NCBI RefSeq assembly: GCF_030013905.1
Contig: NZ_CP124862.1
Span: forward strand, 1,615,051 to 1,679,050
Direction: 5' to 3'
DNA length: 64,000 nt
From: Petroclostridium sp. X23
Lineage (GTDB): Bacteria; Bacillota; Clostridia; SK-Y3
Of this stretch, positions 39,595 through 48,608 are shown piece by piece. Each line of letters begins with the position of its first letter. The stretch's first letter is position 1. The translations under genes were made by a program, and so were the position numbers. Below the pieces are notes generated by a model. The model searched no databases and had not been told where the DNA came from. It worked only from the letters and a program-made list of their open reading frames with translations.

Positions 39595-40662
39595 TCACCC
39601 CTTATATGTCAGCACTGGCCTAAGGGTTGCAATAATTTTAATCAAACCAAACTCCATGAGACTTTCAATAACAGTATCGATATTCTTATATGCCTCAGGT
39701 GCTTCTTCAAAAAGCAAATCAGTATCATGACAAACAATACGACTTTTTAGCTTGGTTTGTCTTATGGTTTCTCTATTATATTTATCACGGATACGGGATT
39801 TGCATAGACTACGTGCCCACTTCCTGCCTGCTCCATGTGAAAGGGAGTATGCCGCTTCCTCTGTTTTATCGGTTGGCATCACAATGTAGGTTAGTGATCC
39901 TCTTGATCCCGGTACAATTACCACTCCAACTTCTGCTGAAACTGCTCCTTTTCGATGTATAAAAAGATTACCCTTTTGTTCTAAGAAATTATGCTTACAG
40001 TCAATCACAGTTTCAACTTGTGAAACATATCCCAAATAACTAATCAGCTTATTTGCCACTACCAGTCGGTTGCGCTCTGCCCAAAGCAGTGCATGTTCAT
40101 GCTTTTCAAGATAAATCCCTGCTTCATTACTATTTAACGGATACCCATGGCAATCATTAAATTCTCTCAGTATACTCTGTCCATATCCCCGTGACCCGCT
40201 ATGAATCAGCAGCAGTAAATCATCTTTACTGAGCTTGAGTTTTTCCAACTCATCTTGTTCAAATACTTCCTCCAAAATCTGAAATTCTGCAAAGTGATTA
40301 CCTGACCCGATTGTACCTAAATCATATATGGGACTTGGCTCTTCATAAGGATTCATTGTTTCAATATCAGCCAATTCCCGGATGTGGTTAAGCCTCGTTA
40401 CCCAACGATCCCTTTTAAATTTTTTTCTCTCAATACCGGTTCTAAATAGACCCATGCCACAGCCAATATCATTTCCAATGATATGTGGGTATATCATTCC
40501 TTCGGTTACTACCGCAACACCAACAGGGACTTTTCCGGCATGCAGGTCAGGCAGTCCCACTACTCTTCTCACTCCATCCAATTCCGATAATGCATTTAGC
40601 TGCATGACTGCGGTATGTTCTATCCAGTTCTTACTGCTTGTTATTAATAACGTATTACTCAT
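39595..40662 (-). CDS. rtcB: RNA 3'-P/5'-OH ligase RtcB, PrfH-associated type
   Basis: A 355-residue RtcB, shorter than the usual 400-480 residues, as is normal for the RtcB2 type paired with PrfH. Metal-site and active-site elements are present: GNDIGCGMG (Cys and Asp ligands), GSGNHFAEFQ, LLIHSGSRGYGQ, and YSLSHGAGRKWAR with the His that accepts GMP. It seals 2',3'-cyclic phosphate and 5'-OH ends with GTP and Mn(II). It is the first gene of the rtcB-prfH operon. A 230-nt leader with two small ORFs and two terminator-like hairpins precedes it. Confidence 0.92.
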   Translation of the reverse strand: MSNTLLITSSKNWIEHTAVMQLNALSELDGVRRVVGLPDLHAGKVPVGVAVVTEGMIYPHIIGNDIGCGMGLFRTGIERKKFKRDRWVTRLNHIRELADIETMNPYEEPSPIYDLGTIGSGNHFAEFQILEEVFEQDELEKLKLSKDDLLLLIHSGSRGYGQSILREFNDCHGYPLNSNEAGIYLEKHEHALLWAERNRLVVANKLISYLGYVSQVETVIDCKHNFLEQKGNLFIHRKGAVSAEVGVVIVPGSRGSLTYIVMPTDKTEEAAYSLSHGAGRKWARSLCKSRIRDKYNRETIRQTKLKSRIVCHDTDLLFEEAPEAYKNIDTVIESLMEFGLIKIIATLRPVLTYKG

Positions 40663-40692
40663 TCAATTCTCCTTTTCATCTAAAAAAATGCA

Positions 40693-40722
40693 TAAAAATA
40701 CCGTGGTTCAACAACCCACGGT
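40693..40722 (-). terminator. Second terminator-like hairpin in the rtcB leader
   Basis: Seven-bp stem ACCGTGG/CCACGGT (40716-40722 with 40700-40706), followed on the minus strand by TTTTTATG, about 40 nt before the rtcB start codon. Confidence 0.65.
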
Positions 40723-40733
40723 TCATTCTTCCC

Positions 40734-40829
40734 CTAAAAAAGGCAACAAAAAAACACGATAACCAAAATCGTGCCTCCGAAACTTATTAGGCTTATGGTT
40801 GTCTCAAAATTAATAAATTCAGTTATCAT
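40734..40829 (-). CDS. Leader ORF 2 upstream of rtcB, hydrophobic peptide
   Basis: A 31-codon frame: an acidic N-terminus (MITEFINFETT) and a hydrophobic end (GGTILVIVFFCCLF). Its ATG overlaps the stop region of leader ORF 1, so translation may be coupled. GAGGTG lies immediately before the ATG, closer than ideal. The last codons run through the first terminator hairpin, so ribosomes reading it would disrupt that hairpin. An inner GGAGG with a TTG start is also possible. This is a candidate regulatory ORF; expression is not shown. Confidence 0.4.
   Translation of the reverse strand: MITEFINFETTISLISFGGTILVIVFFCCLF
40748..40773 (-). terminator. First intrinsic terminator in the rtcB leader
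   Basis: CACGAT/ATCGTG stem (40768-40773 with 40755-40760), 7-nt loop, then seven T on the minus strand. It lies within leader ORF 2. Confidence 0.75.
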
Positions 40830-40854
40830 TCACCTCGTAATTAGTTACCAACAT
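40819..40854 (-). CDS. Leader ORF 1 upstream of rtcB (11 codons)
   Basis: MLVTNYEVNDN with a strong AAAGGAG ribosome binding site nine bases upstream. It starts about 40 nt after the predicted transcription start and ends overlapping the ATG of leader ORF 2. Such short, well-initiated ORFs before a terminator are typical of ribosome-mediated attenuators. Confidence 0.5.
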   Translation of the reverse strand: MLVTNYEVNDN

Positions 40855-40900
40855 ATGAAAACACTCCTTTCACCTAATAATACTTTTAAACTACACTACC

Positions 40901-40929
40901 ATTTTATGGCGTCCTATAGCTTTTGTCAA
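40901..40929 (-). promoter_or_regulatory. Sigma-A promoter of the rtcB-prfH operon
   Basis: TTGACA (minus strand, 40929-40924) and TAAAAT (40906-40901) separated by 17 bp. The transcription start is expected near 40894. Confidence 0.8.
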
Positions 40930-40959
40930 TAATTTTTTAAAAATGTAATTCTTTTGTCA

Positions 40960-41125
40960 TCATTGTTTTCGCTCAAACGTAATCATGAAACTTACGAAAT
41001 CCACCAATCTTTCCATACATTTATCCTCGACCCGCCGGACACAATGAATCTTTTGTTCTTCACTGTATAATGAGATATCACTTAACCCTATTGGATATTC
41101 CGACATCCCATAGTAGCTCCTACAA
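40960..41125 (-). pseudogene. Fused gene debris including a duplicated 93-bp segment
   Basis: A minus-strand frame ends in SEEQKIHCVRRVEDKCMERL, then VDFVSFMITFERKQ. The DNA at 40976-41068 is 96% identical (4 mismatches) to 53126-53218. Here the segment is joined to the broken end of the Ntn hydrolase fragment. The end FERKQ may be the natural C-terminus of a small protein encoded next to Spo0E-like genes. Confidence 0.5.
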
Positions 41126-41353
41126 CTATTCCAACGCCATTCCGTTGTTACTGTCGTGAACATAAAGCAGGGTACCTGCATTTCCGTTTGCATTAACGCC
41201 GTGGAAGGAATGGTAGCTTTCATCAGTCATCTTGATTCCAATATAGAATTTGTATTTTTCTGTAAACACCTTGTGTTTCCACACAGCAAGGTCTATATCA
41301 AAATTAAATCCGGTGATCATGTCATCACCGTTATATACAAATCTGGTACACAT
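41126..41353 (-). pseudogene. Ntn-hydrolase (linear amide C-N hydrolase) N-terminal fragment
   Basis: Begins MCTRFVYNGDDMITGFNFDI with Cys2 as the putative nucleophile, then YHSFHGVNANGNAGTLLYVH, the start of a choloylglycine-hydrolase-like protein different from that at 26877. The frame loses similarity after about 68 residues and ends at a junction with unrelated DNA. It is too short to fold as the enzyme. Confidence 0.6.
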
Positions 41354-41410
41354 TTTGCCGCTATAGCCTCCTTTTAATGCTGAATCATTAACAAACTGGA
41401 ATTTATATCA

Positions 41411-42172
41411 TCAAAGCCATACAGCCCAATCGCCGTAATCAAAGGTGCCACTGCCATGATGTAGGTTGCCCTCCGCTTTCAGCTGGCGGAAAGCGTTTCT
41501 CATACTGTTCAAAATTTTGGGCTGAATGTCCAGACTGTGATGAGCTGGAAATACTCTTTTTACAGGAAGTGCCGCAATAACTTCAAGCGACTCAAGATAT
41601 GCCTGTGGGTCGGTGGAAGGGTAGTACGCAAACAGCGTGTCCTTGTAGACAAGATCGCCGGTAAATATGTAACCACGCTGAGGTTCCCAAAAACACATAT
41701 GTCCCGGAGAGTGTCCCGGCGTATGCAACACAGTGATCACACGCCCACCCAGATCTATGGTGTCGCCGTCGTGCAGTGTCCGTATAGGCGTTCCCTGAAA
41801 GAACTCATAAGTGTTTACATCATAACCCTCTGGCAAATCGCAGCGATCTATGACCATGTCCCGGATAGTATCCATCGTCAGCGGGAACTCCCCGTTCAGC
41901 CAGTTCAACTCCGCCTCATGGGCATAAAAATCCGGATAATATTTGTGTCCACCGATATGATCCCAGTGGATGTGCGTTGCTACAGCAGTTACCGGTTTAT
42001 CCGTCAGTTTTTTCACCTCTTCGGAAATATTAGAAATGCCCAGCCCGGTGTCGATGAGTAAGCACCGTTTTCGACCTTCAAGCAGGTAGCAGTGGGTTTC
42101 CTCCCAATGGCGGTATTCGCTAATAATGTGAGTGTCTGCATCAATATGATCGACTGTAAACCATTTTTTCAT
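41411..42172 (-). CDS. MBL-fold metallo-hydrolase
   Basis: A 253-residue metallo-beta-lactamase-fold enzyme. THIHWDHIGG is the HxHxDH zinc motif. HTPGHSPGH provides the third His, GYIFTGDLVYKD the bridging Asp, and FPAHHSLD the last His. The preceding LLIDTGLG strand is standard. It resembles generic glyoxalase II-like hydrolases; the substrate (thioester, lactone or phosphoester) is not determined. It stands as a single gene with SD before ATG 42172. GC content looks somewhat higher than in its neighbours, which may reflect transfer. Confidence 0.85.
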   Translation of the reverse strand: MKKWFTVDHIDADTHIISEYRHWEETHCYLLEGRKRCLLIDTGLGISNISEEVKKLTDKPVTAVATHIHWDHIGGHKYYPDFYAHEAELNWLNGEFPLTMDTIRDMVIDRCDLPEGYDVNTYEFFQGTPIRTLHDGDTIDLGGRVITVLHTPGHSPGHMCFWEPQRGYIFTGDLVYKDTLFAYYPSTDPQAYLESLEVIAALPVKRVFPAHHSLDIQPKILNSMRNAFRQLKAEGNLHHGSGTFDYGDWAVWL

Positions 42173-42304
42173 TTTAACTCTCCCTTCGTGCTGTGAAATA
42201 AAATCTGTTCGATGTTCGTATTATATAATCTGTATCACGTAATTAACTACAAATAATGTTTGAAGAATAATCAATGCTCTTTTTATTCTCTTCTCCTGTA
42301 TGTT

Positions 42305-44032
42305 TCATACCCTTGTCAATTCATCCCTGAATGCCGGTCTATTTGCATATTTAGTAAAAAGCTTCTGTTTGATTTCCAATGCCTGGTCTTTTCCTCCTGC
42401 TTTTTTCAAGTTCCGAATAATAGCACAAACTCCTTGGTAATCCCTTCTGTTGCCAGCCCTTGATGCAGTCTGTTCAATATGTTTCAGAAACAAATCATAC
42501 ACTTCTTCCTTAAATTCTGGAATAAGATACTTATAGTAACTTTCAACCGATGAAGGACTTTTCTTAACATACTCAAGGAGTTTTTCCTTTTCGCCTTCCT
42601 CTATCAGAATACGGGTATAAATGTCAGAATAAATCCTCTTTTGATTTTTCAACAGGAAGATAATCTTTGGATAAACGGCAATCCAATCGTTTAGATCATA
42701 GGTACTTTTTAACTCCTTATAAAATTCAAAGCTTCCATCCAAAATAAAATCCATTGCTAATCCACGCTGCTTATCAAGCTTTCCTGAAAGCTTATACGCT
42801 TTATAGCGATACTTCCTCCAGTCATCCAGAAGGCCTGGCAAACCTTTATCCTTTGCTTCCCCATCAAGAGCAAGCTTAATTACCTGCTCATAATCCTTGC
42901 TCTGCATCGCTCGCTCTATAGTCATTTTTCTAAAACTCGAAAAATGGAGGTTTTGCTCAGTAAACTCCTGTGCCTTCTTCTCCCCGTCATTGTGCAAAAT
43001 CATATTGTATCTGATTTGATTCACTTTTTCTGCGAAATAGCTGCCGCCCCAGGAATCAATATCTTCATTCTTTCCAAATAGTGTCATATGCTTTTCTAAT
43101 TTATTCCTCAAGTCTGGTGTGTCAGATAGTCTTGAACAAATTTCAAGGAAGTCCAGTCTCCAGTCAGTCCAACCATCATAGCGTCTGTGAGAAACCTCTT
43201 TCATTAAATTTTCGAATACAATATTTTTTTCAGATGAGCTTAATTCTGTATTTTCGATAATTTCAACAATAACGCCGAATCCGCGTTCAATTACTCCTCC
43301 TATTGTCCCACTGGAGTCATCAGCATTTTGAATCAAATCTACCATTTCCCGCACTACACATAGTGCAAGGTTTACCGCATGGATTGTTTTACCTTCATCG
43401 CAAACCGAATCAGCCTTATCAAGCACAAGTTCAGCACCATTTACAGCATTATAAGTGTCTCTGTAATTTACAAATCCATGGCGGTCGGAATTGTTTCTGA
43501 TAAAGGTTTGGATAAGAGAAACCGCTTTTAATATCTCCTCTTCATCATCCCCATCATCAAACTCCAGCAATATTCGCTGCTTAACTTCTTCATTTTCGGC
43601 TGCAATTTCTAGAAGAAAGTCTATAAGTTCTTCCTTACTTCTTGTCGATAGGATTTGCTCAATATCGGGTTCGTTATTTTTCTTCGCTGCCAAGTGTTTA
43701 GCTCCTGGTTCTATTGATATTGTATTGTTAGCTGCAGAATTCTTCTTTACGGATGCATTACTCTTCATATCCCTTAAAGTAAGAAATACAGCTACCTGAT
43801 GCTTACAGTATTCTTCCATATTAAAGGGACAGTCACATAGCGTTTCAACAATATTCAGGTTGTCATCAAGCTCAACATCAATGGTATAGGTTTCAGTCCC
43901 TTCAACCTCTGCCACATATACATGTTCCTCTGTTTCCTTAACAAAATTGACATAGCCGTTTTCATAATAATCATATCCACGCAAATAGATTATTCTATCA
44001 ATGTAGCTTTCAAAGTTATTCAAATTCATCAA
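42305..44032 (-). CDS. SWIM zinc-finger protein
   Basis: A 575-residue protein. The N-terminal SWIM finger is CDCPFNMEEYCKHQ (C-x-C-xn-C-x-H), preceded by YENGYVNFV and a beta-hairpin region. The remaining 450 residues are mostly helical with no recognised catalytic motif. SWIM domains bind DNA or protein and often go with SNF2-type helicases, but no such helicase is nearby. It overlaps the upstream RQC-like gene by four bases (ATGA), so both are translated together and probably act together. Confidence 0.85.
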   Translation of the reverse strand: MMNLNNFESYIDRIIYLRGYDYYENGYVNFVKETEEHVYVAEVEGTETYTIDVELDDNLNIVETLCDCPFNMEEYCKHQVAVFLTLRDMKSNASVKKNSAANNTISIEPGAKHLAAKKNNEPDIEQILSTRSKEELIDFLLEIAAENEEVKQRILLEFDDGDDEEEILKAVSLIQTFIRNNSDRHGFVNYRDTYNAVNGAELVLDKADSVCDEGKTIHAVNLALCVVREMVDLIQNADDSSGTIGGVIERGFGVIVEIIENTELSSSEKNIVFENLMKEVSHRRYDGWTDWRLDFLEICSRLSDTPDLRNKLEKHMTLFGKNEDIDSWGGSYFAEKVNQIRYNMILHNDGEKKAQEFTEQNLHFSSFRKMTIERAMQSKDYEQVIKLALDGEAKDKGLPGLLDDWRKYRYKAYKLSGKLDKQRGLAMDFILDGSFEFYKELKSTYDLNDWIAVYPKIIFLLKNQKRIYSDIYTRILIEEGEKEKLLEYVKKSPSSVESYYKYLIPEFKEEVYDLFLKHIEQTASRAGNRRDYQGVCAIIRNLKKAGGKDQALEIKQKLFTKYANRPAFRDELTRV

Positions 44033-44616
44033 AATATTGTTCCGTCCTTCATAAGATAATCTATGACTCTCTGTATTTCAGCTTGTACTTTCTTGTATTC
44101 AATTTCTTTCCAGGCTTTAAGCAGCGGTATAAACCTTGCATTGCCGGTCAGCTTTATTTTCTCAATCAATAACAATATCATTCCCCTGTTCCTGTCCTTC
44201 AACTCCTGGACAAAGCTGTAGTCTCTCCCATCCAGAAGTTTCGTAAGCTTTTGAAGCAGTTCCTCCGCATAGGTTTCCCGCTCAATCTCCCATCCGATAT
44301 CTGAGAAAACAAGCATGGGAAGCCTGTCCCTGTATTCAATTTCAAGGTAGCCCTTCTTTATCATCCAATCAATCCGGTTGGTTATTTGCTGCAAGGTCAA
44401 CTCCCGGTAGTATCCATAGACAGGGCATTGATCCAGACCATACTCTAGAACCTTTTTGTCTTTGGAACCTTTAAGGATTTTGGCAAGCATGCTCCTTCCT
44501 CCCGTTGCAATAAGTTCGTCGGCAGCACGAAGGATTGCTTTTATTTCCTCATCTGTTAGGTGACGTATGTCACCGGTGTAAAGTTCGCACCTGACTCTTT
44601 GTTTTTTTCTGCTCAT
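44029..44616 (-). CDS. RQC-minor-type DNA-binding protein
   Basis: A 195-residue protein. Residues about 40-115 resemble the RQC winged helix of RecQ helicases: ILKGSKDKKVLEYGLDQCPV, then ELTLQQITNRIDWMIKKGYL and LVFSDIGWE. NCBI uses the name RQC-minor for such stand-alone proteins. The C-terminus (GMILLLIEKIKLTGNARFIP) is a small helical domain. It probably binds DNA structures together with the overlapping SWIM protein. Confidence 0.72.
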   Translation of the reverse strand: MSRKKQRVRCELYTGDIRHLTDEEIKAILRAADELIATGGRSMLAKILKGSKDKKVLEYGLDQCPVYGYYRELTLQQITNRIDWMIKKGYLEIEYRDRLPMLVFSDIGWEIERETYAEELLQKLTKLLDGRDYSFVQELKDRNRGMILLLIEKIKLTGNARFIPLLKAWKEIEYKKVQAEIQRVIDYLMKDGTIF

Positions 44617-44634
44617 GGTTATTACCTGCTTTAC

Positions 44635-45666
44635 TCAAGACTTATCACTCTTATCCGTTTCCTTCAAAAGCCTGTCAAAATCACTCTCAAAAAGCCTGTC
44701 CTGCACAATCCTATACTTTTTAAATTCACTTTCTGCAAAGGCTTTTGCAACCTCCGCCGTAACTTTTCCGGAATTATTCAAGAGATCATATTCATTAAAC
44801 TGTAAGAAAGCATTGAGTCTATTAGCCCAATCCTCCATAGTCATTGGTATTCTTCTTTTTGCCTGATTTTCAGCGTAATCCAAATACATGGTAACAATTC
44901 TATTTAATGAGTCCATTTCTTCCAGCGTCAAATAGTTTTTCGCCACCAGAACATCACTTTTCAATATTTTACCTCTGGGTGAGTTTCTCCATGTAGTAAG
45001 TCCCATATTTTCTTTTTCTGCATTCGCTCTATCTACAATAAGCTCTGCTGCTATTTTCCCATGGATTGCAAAATGAAGCTTATTTTGTACAGTTTTAAAA
45101 AACTTTTGGGTAGTAACAGCTGTTGGTGAATAGTCCATTGCCGTAGCATATATATCTGTTATCTTTTGATAAAATCTTCTTTCACTTGCTCTGATTTCTC
45201 TGATCTCTTCAAGCAAATGGTCGAAATACTCTTCGTTTAAAAAGGTCCCATTTTTAAGCCGCTCTTTATCAAGCACATAACCACGAATAGAAAAGTCTTT
45301 TAACACAGTAATTGACCACTGACGAAACTGAATTGCCCTGTCTGAGTTTGCTCTGAATCCTACCGCAATTACAGCTTCTAAATTATAAAATTTTGTATTA
45401 TATTCTTTGCCGTCTGAAGCAGTTCGTCGGAAATTCCGACATACTGAATTCTCTTCTAATTCACCATCCGCAAATATATTTTTTAAATGTTCTGTAATGG
45501 TCGAACGGCCCTTTTCATATAGGGTTGCAATCATATCCCGGGTTAACCACACATTCTCGTCAGCCACCAAAACATCAATAGAATTTTCACCTTTTTGTGA
45601 TGTAAAAATTAAGAATTCTGCTGTGCTGTTGCGAATCTGAAGTTTTTTATCTTTACCCTCAGCCAT
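44635..45666 (-). CDS. RhuM-family protein
   Basis: A 343-residue protein of the virulence-associated RhuM family, named after a Salmonella pathogenicity-island gene of unknown function. Landmarks are VWLTRDMIATLYEKGRSTIT near the N-terminus, NLEAVIAVGFRANSDRAIQF, and a long helical C-terminus with MEDWANRLNAFLQFN. ATG 45666 has AAGGGAG seven bases upstream and is preferred over an earlier in-frame start. RhuM genes are frequent in mobile islands. It lies between the RQC-like gene and DUF6904 on the same strand. Confidence 0.85.
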   Translation of the reverse strand: MAEGKDKKLQIRNSTAEFLIFTSQKGENSIDVLVADENVWLTRDMIATLYEKGRSTITEHLKNIFADGELEENSVCRNFRRTASDGKEYNTKFYNLEAVIAVGFRANSDRAIQFRQWSITVLKDFSIRGYVLDKERLKNGTFLNEEYFDHLLEEIREIRASERRFYQKITDIYATAMDYSPTAVTTQKFFKTVQNKLHFAIHGKIAAELIVDRANAEKENMGLTTWRNSPRGKILKSDVLVAKNYLTLEEMDSLNRIVTMYLDYAENQAKRRIPMTMEDWANRLNAFLQFNEYDLLNNSGKVTAEVAKAFAESEFKKYRIVQDRLFESDFDRLLKETDKSDKS

Positions 45667-45679
45667 TTTTGTACTCCCT

Positions 45680-46306
45680 TCACCGTCCAAAATATTCCAT
45701 ATATTCAATCCCCTGTAACTTAATTGCCCTAGGCTCACATCGATGCTCCCTTGCCGCTTCCATAACAACTCCCTTTATCTCCTTATGGTCATTGTCATAC
45801 CTGAATTCTGCTATTCTCTTGGCAATAGAGGACAGGTTTTTCAGCCGCTTCTCCTTAGGCATATTTATGTATTTGATATTCAACAAATCAACATACTGTC
45901 CGGCAATATCCTTAATACTTATATAATCACTATTCATCACATTCATCCATCTGGCAAAGGTAGCCTCTGTAAAAGTACCTTTGACACATTTCACAAATTC
46001 AGCCTGGAAAAGCCGGATGGTTGCAATTGTTTCATTCCAGATAACCTTCTTGTCCATGGCTTCTTTGTAGATGTATTTTGCCTTTGCCAGATCCCTGATC
46101 CGCAGTTTTAAAAGCGCATTCAAGGCAAACATTACGAAAAACATCTCAGGGTAAAGATAATTGCAGCTGTAATATACATTGCTTTTTGGAGCAATGATGG
46201 AGTGCCACTTCATTTTGTCTTCGTCCATATTGTTGTCAACAAGCTCAACCTCTCGGTCTCCCTGGTAGGCATGTCTAATGTCATAGCAGAGCCCAAGGAC
46301 ACGGAT
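45680..46306 (-). pseudogene. DUF6904-like protein, 5' truncated
   Basis: The reading frame resembling DUF6904 runs from about 46306 (VLGLCYDIRHAYQGDREVEL) through MDEDKMKWHSIIAPKSNVYY to the natural end EYFGR. A stop lies just before it in frame and the usual N-terminal part is missing. The break is close to the stop codon of the DUF2075 gene at 46322, so insertion or deletion at the operon boundary removed the start. Internal initiation at ATG 46228 is possible. Function is unknown. Confidence 0.55.
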
Positions 46307-46321
46307 TGACCATTTTCAAAA

Positions 46322-48274
46322 TTAATCTAAAGAATATTCATCTTCATCCTCCGCAGCTTTTTTCCTAATAAACTTGAATTTAAAATATTCTTCCGCTTTT
46401 TTGATTAAATTGAGTCTTTCTTTAAAATATTCACTCAAGCCGTTATCGCAACAATAAACATAGCAACCTTTTTGCCCTCTAGTCATTAATGTTCTGTAAG
46501 TATTTTTTATTATTTCATCTGCAATTTTTAATGCTTCTTCTTTATTTTCTTTGTATAGCTTTTTAATTCCTTTCAATGATTGATCTGTATTGGCTCTTTC
46601 AGTAAAATCAGTTACAACCTTTTCACCATCATAAATCAAATCTTTCCCAATAATCACACCAATATAATCAAATTCTAGCCCTTGAGAAGTGTGAATACAT
46701 CCAGCCTGATTGACTGAATCCCTATCAATCGCCCATGTAGTAGAGTTATTCAAATTCCAACTCATATGGAAATCAAATTCATTAATATTTATGTCATATA
46801 TATTTTCATTTGTTCTTCCTTCTTTAGCCCAATCCCAACAATAACCTGCAACAATTCTAGATTTATTATTTATGTTATTTTTTTCATTTATTAGCGTTCT
46901 CAATTCATTGGGGTTTTCAACTATCCTAAATTCATAATCAAATTCGAATCCATCAGAATTTGCAGTATTCCTAATACCAAGAACATCATCCAGCCATGAA
47001 ATATATCCAGCAGAGCCATTACACCTAAATTGAGATTCTAATATCATTTCAACAACATTCACATTATATAAGTCGGCATATTTATATATTTCAGATTTCC
47101 TGCCAAAATCATCAATATGAATCCTTTGACTTTCATCAATAAAGAATACTGCAAATTTGGCTGCATTAATGATTTCTTTGATTTGATTTTCTCCTTTGTT
47201 TTTGAACATTCCAGATTTTTCTGCCAAACGGTGCGCTTCATCAACAATCAATGCATCAAATTCATTTTTCTGAGACTCAAAATAAACGCCTGAACCTTTA
47301 AAAAGGTTTTGAATATATGATTTTTTGAAACTTGATTGAAGCTTGCTTGAATAAACTTCACGAGGAGCTTGGTTCTTTGTAACATATTGGCAAACCATAT
47401 TTTCACAAGTTAACTTTACCAATAAATTAATCGCTACAACCGACTTTCCCGTTCCGGGTCCACCTTGAACAATAAGAATATTCTTCTTACCAGTTTTATA
47501 GGAGTTTCTTGCTAAAAACAGACCTTCTTCTAATACAACTTTTTGCTCTCCAATCATTGTAAACTCTTCATTCCCTTTTAGCATTTTTTCAAGGCTTTCT
47601 TGGAGTGATTTAGCTGGCCTAATTTTCCCGTTTTCAATCATATATAATATTTTCTTTTGGTCAGGTTTCACTATGTACCTAGAAATAAATTCTCTCAGCT
47701 TGAAAACATCACCTTTTGTAAATACTGGTGATTGTGAAGTATAATAGTCGTAAACATGATGAAGAATTGGATCATCTTGATTGATAAAATAATTATGTAA
47801 ATATGCACATGGATATAAATTAACAAGGTTGTTTTGAACAGACTCATTATAATTTGAAATCAGCTTTGCATATGACCATGCTTGATATGATGGATGCTCA
47901 ATAGGCCTTCCTCCGTAATATTTTGTCTTAACTATTCCATCTCTATCTACAACAGCTTCAACTTGCTTGTCCCATTGTTTTAGTTCAATTATGACTGCTG
48001 AATTGTTATTTGACTCATCTATTCCAGACAAAATAAAATCAATTCTATTACTTGTTCTTGGAATCCTGTATTCAATTGCAACCCCGCAATTATCTGGTAT
48101 TTGAGTTGTATTCAAAACTTTATTCATGTATTCCATAGAATTATTCCATGAATTAATTTCTCCAGCTGTAGTATGTACTGATTTTTCTTTAAAAGTATTA
48201 TAAATTTTAATTGCAATTGCATCATTAATTACATCATTTACAAAGTCACCTTTTGTTGCCTCATAAATAATCAT
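46322..48274 (-). CDS. DUF2075 P-loop NTPase/helicase with N-terminal nuclease-like region
   Basis: A 650-residue protein. Residues about 85-115 (RIDFILSGIDESNNNSAVII, then ELKQW) carry the D-x-E-x-K pattern of PD-(D/E)XK nucleases. The P-loop GGPGTGKSVVA lies near residue 270. The Walker B-like DALIVDEAHRLAE, then FFIDESQRIH, and the late CIHTSQGLEFDYIGVIIG with RTLMTRGQKGCYVY fit a superfamily-1 helicase core of the DUF2075 type. It is the last gene of a four-gene operon with gaps of about 10 bp. It probably acts on nucleic acid, possibly in defence against phages or plasmids; this is inference. Confidence 0.85.
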   Translation of the reverse strand: MIIYEATKGDFVNDVINDAIAIKIYNTFKEKSVHTTAGEINSWNNSMEYMNKVLNTTQIPDNCGVAIEYRIPRTSNRIDFILSGIDESNNNSAVIIELKQWDKQVEAVVDRDGIVKTKYYGGRPIEHPSYQAWSYAKLISNYNESVQNNLVNLYPCAYLHNYFINQDDPILHHVYDYYTSQSPVFTKGDVFKLREFISRYIVKPDQKKILYMIENGKIRPAKSLQESLEKMLKGNEEFTMIGEQKVVLEEGLFLARNSYKTGKKNILIVQGGPGTGKSVVAINLLVKLTCENMVCQYVTKNQAPREVYSSKLQSSFKKSYIQNLFKGSGVYFESQKNEFDALIVDEAHRLAEKSGMFKNKGENQIKEIINAAKFAVFFIDESQRIHIDDFGRKSEIYKYADLYNVNVVEMILESQFRCNGSAGYISWLDDVLGIRNTANSDGFEFDYEFRIVENPNELRTLINEKNNINNKSRIVAGYCWDWAKEGRTNENIYDININEFDFHMSWNLNNSTTWAIDRDSVNQAGCIHTSQGLEFDYIGVIIGKDLIYDGEKVVTDFTERANTDQSLKGIKKLYKENKEEALKIADEIIKNTYRTLMTRGQKGCYVYCCDNGLSEYFKERLNLIKKAEEYFKFKFIRKKAAEDEDEYSLD

Positions 48275-48283
48275 AATATTACC

Positions 48284-48598
48284 TCAAAATTCTGTATATT
48301 TTTTACTGTTACCTTTAGCTTTATCTATTGGATATTTCTCATTATTTTTTTCTAATTTTTTACTCATTGCATCAATAAAATCAATGTTCAAAGCATCTGC
48401 CATTAGTATTGAATATATAATTACATCAGCAAGTTCATCAGCTACGTTTTCTAAGCAATATTCATTGCTCCATTGAAAGTTTTCCAAAAGTTCCGCTGCC
48501 TCAATTGAAATTGATTTTGCCAGGTTTTCTGGGGAATGAAACTTTTTCCAATCTCTATCGTTTCTAAATTGTATAATCCTTCTTATTATATCCTCCAT
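48284..48598 (-). CDS. MazG-like nucleotide pyrophosphohydrolase
   Basis: A 104-residue all-helical protein. EAAELLENFQW and ENVADELADVIIYS supply the E-x-x-E and E-x-x-D metal ligands of the MazG/dUTPase superfamily. It should cleave (d)NTPs to monophosphates and pyrophosphate. Stand-alone short members such as this often clear modified nucleotides; some are phage or defence genes. It is placed 10 bp after radC and 9 bp before the DUF2075 gene. Confidence 0.88.
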   Translation of the reverse strand: MEDIIRRIIQFRNDRDWKKFHSPENLAKSISIEAAELLENFQWSNEYCLENVADELADVIIYSILMADALNIDFIDAMSKKLEKNNEKYPIDKAKGNSKKYTEF

Positions 48599-48608
48599 CT
48601 TTTCGCTC

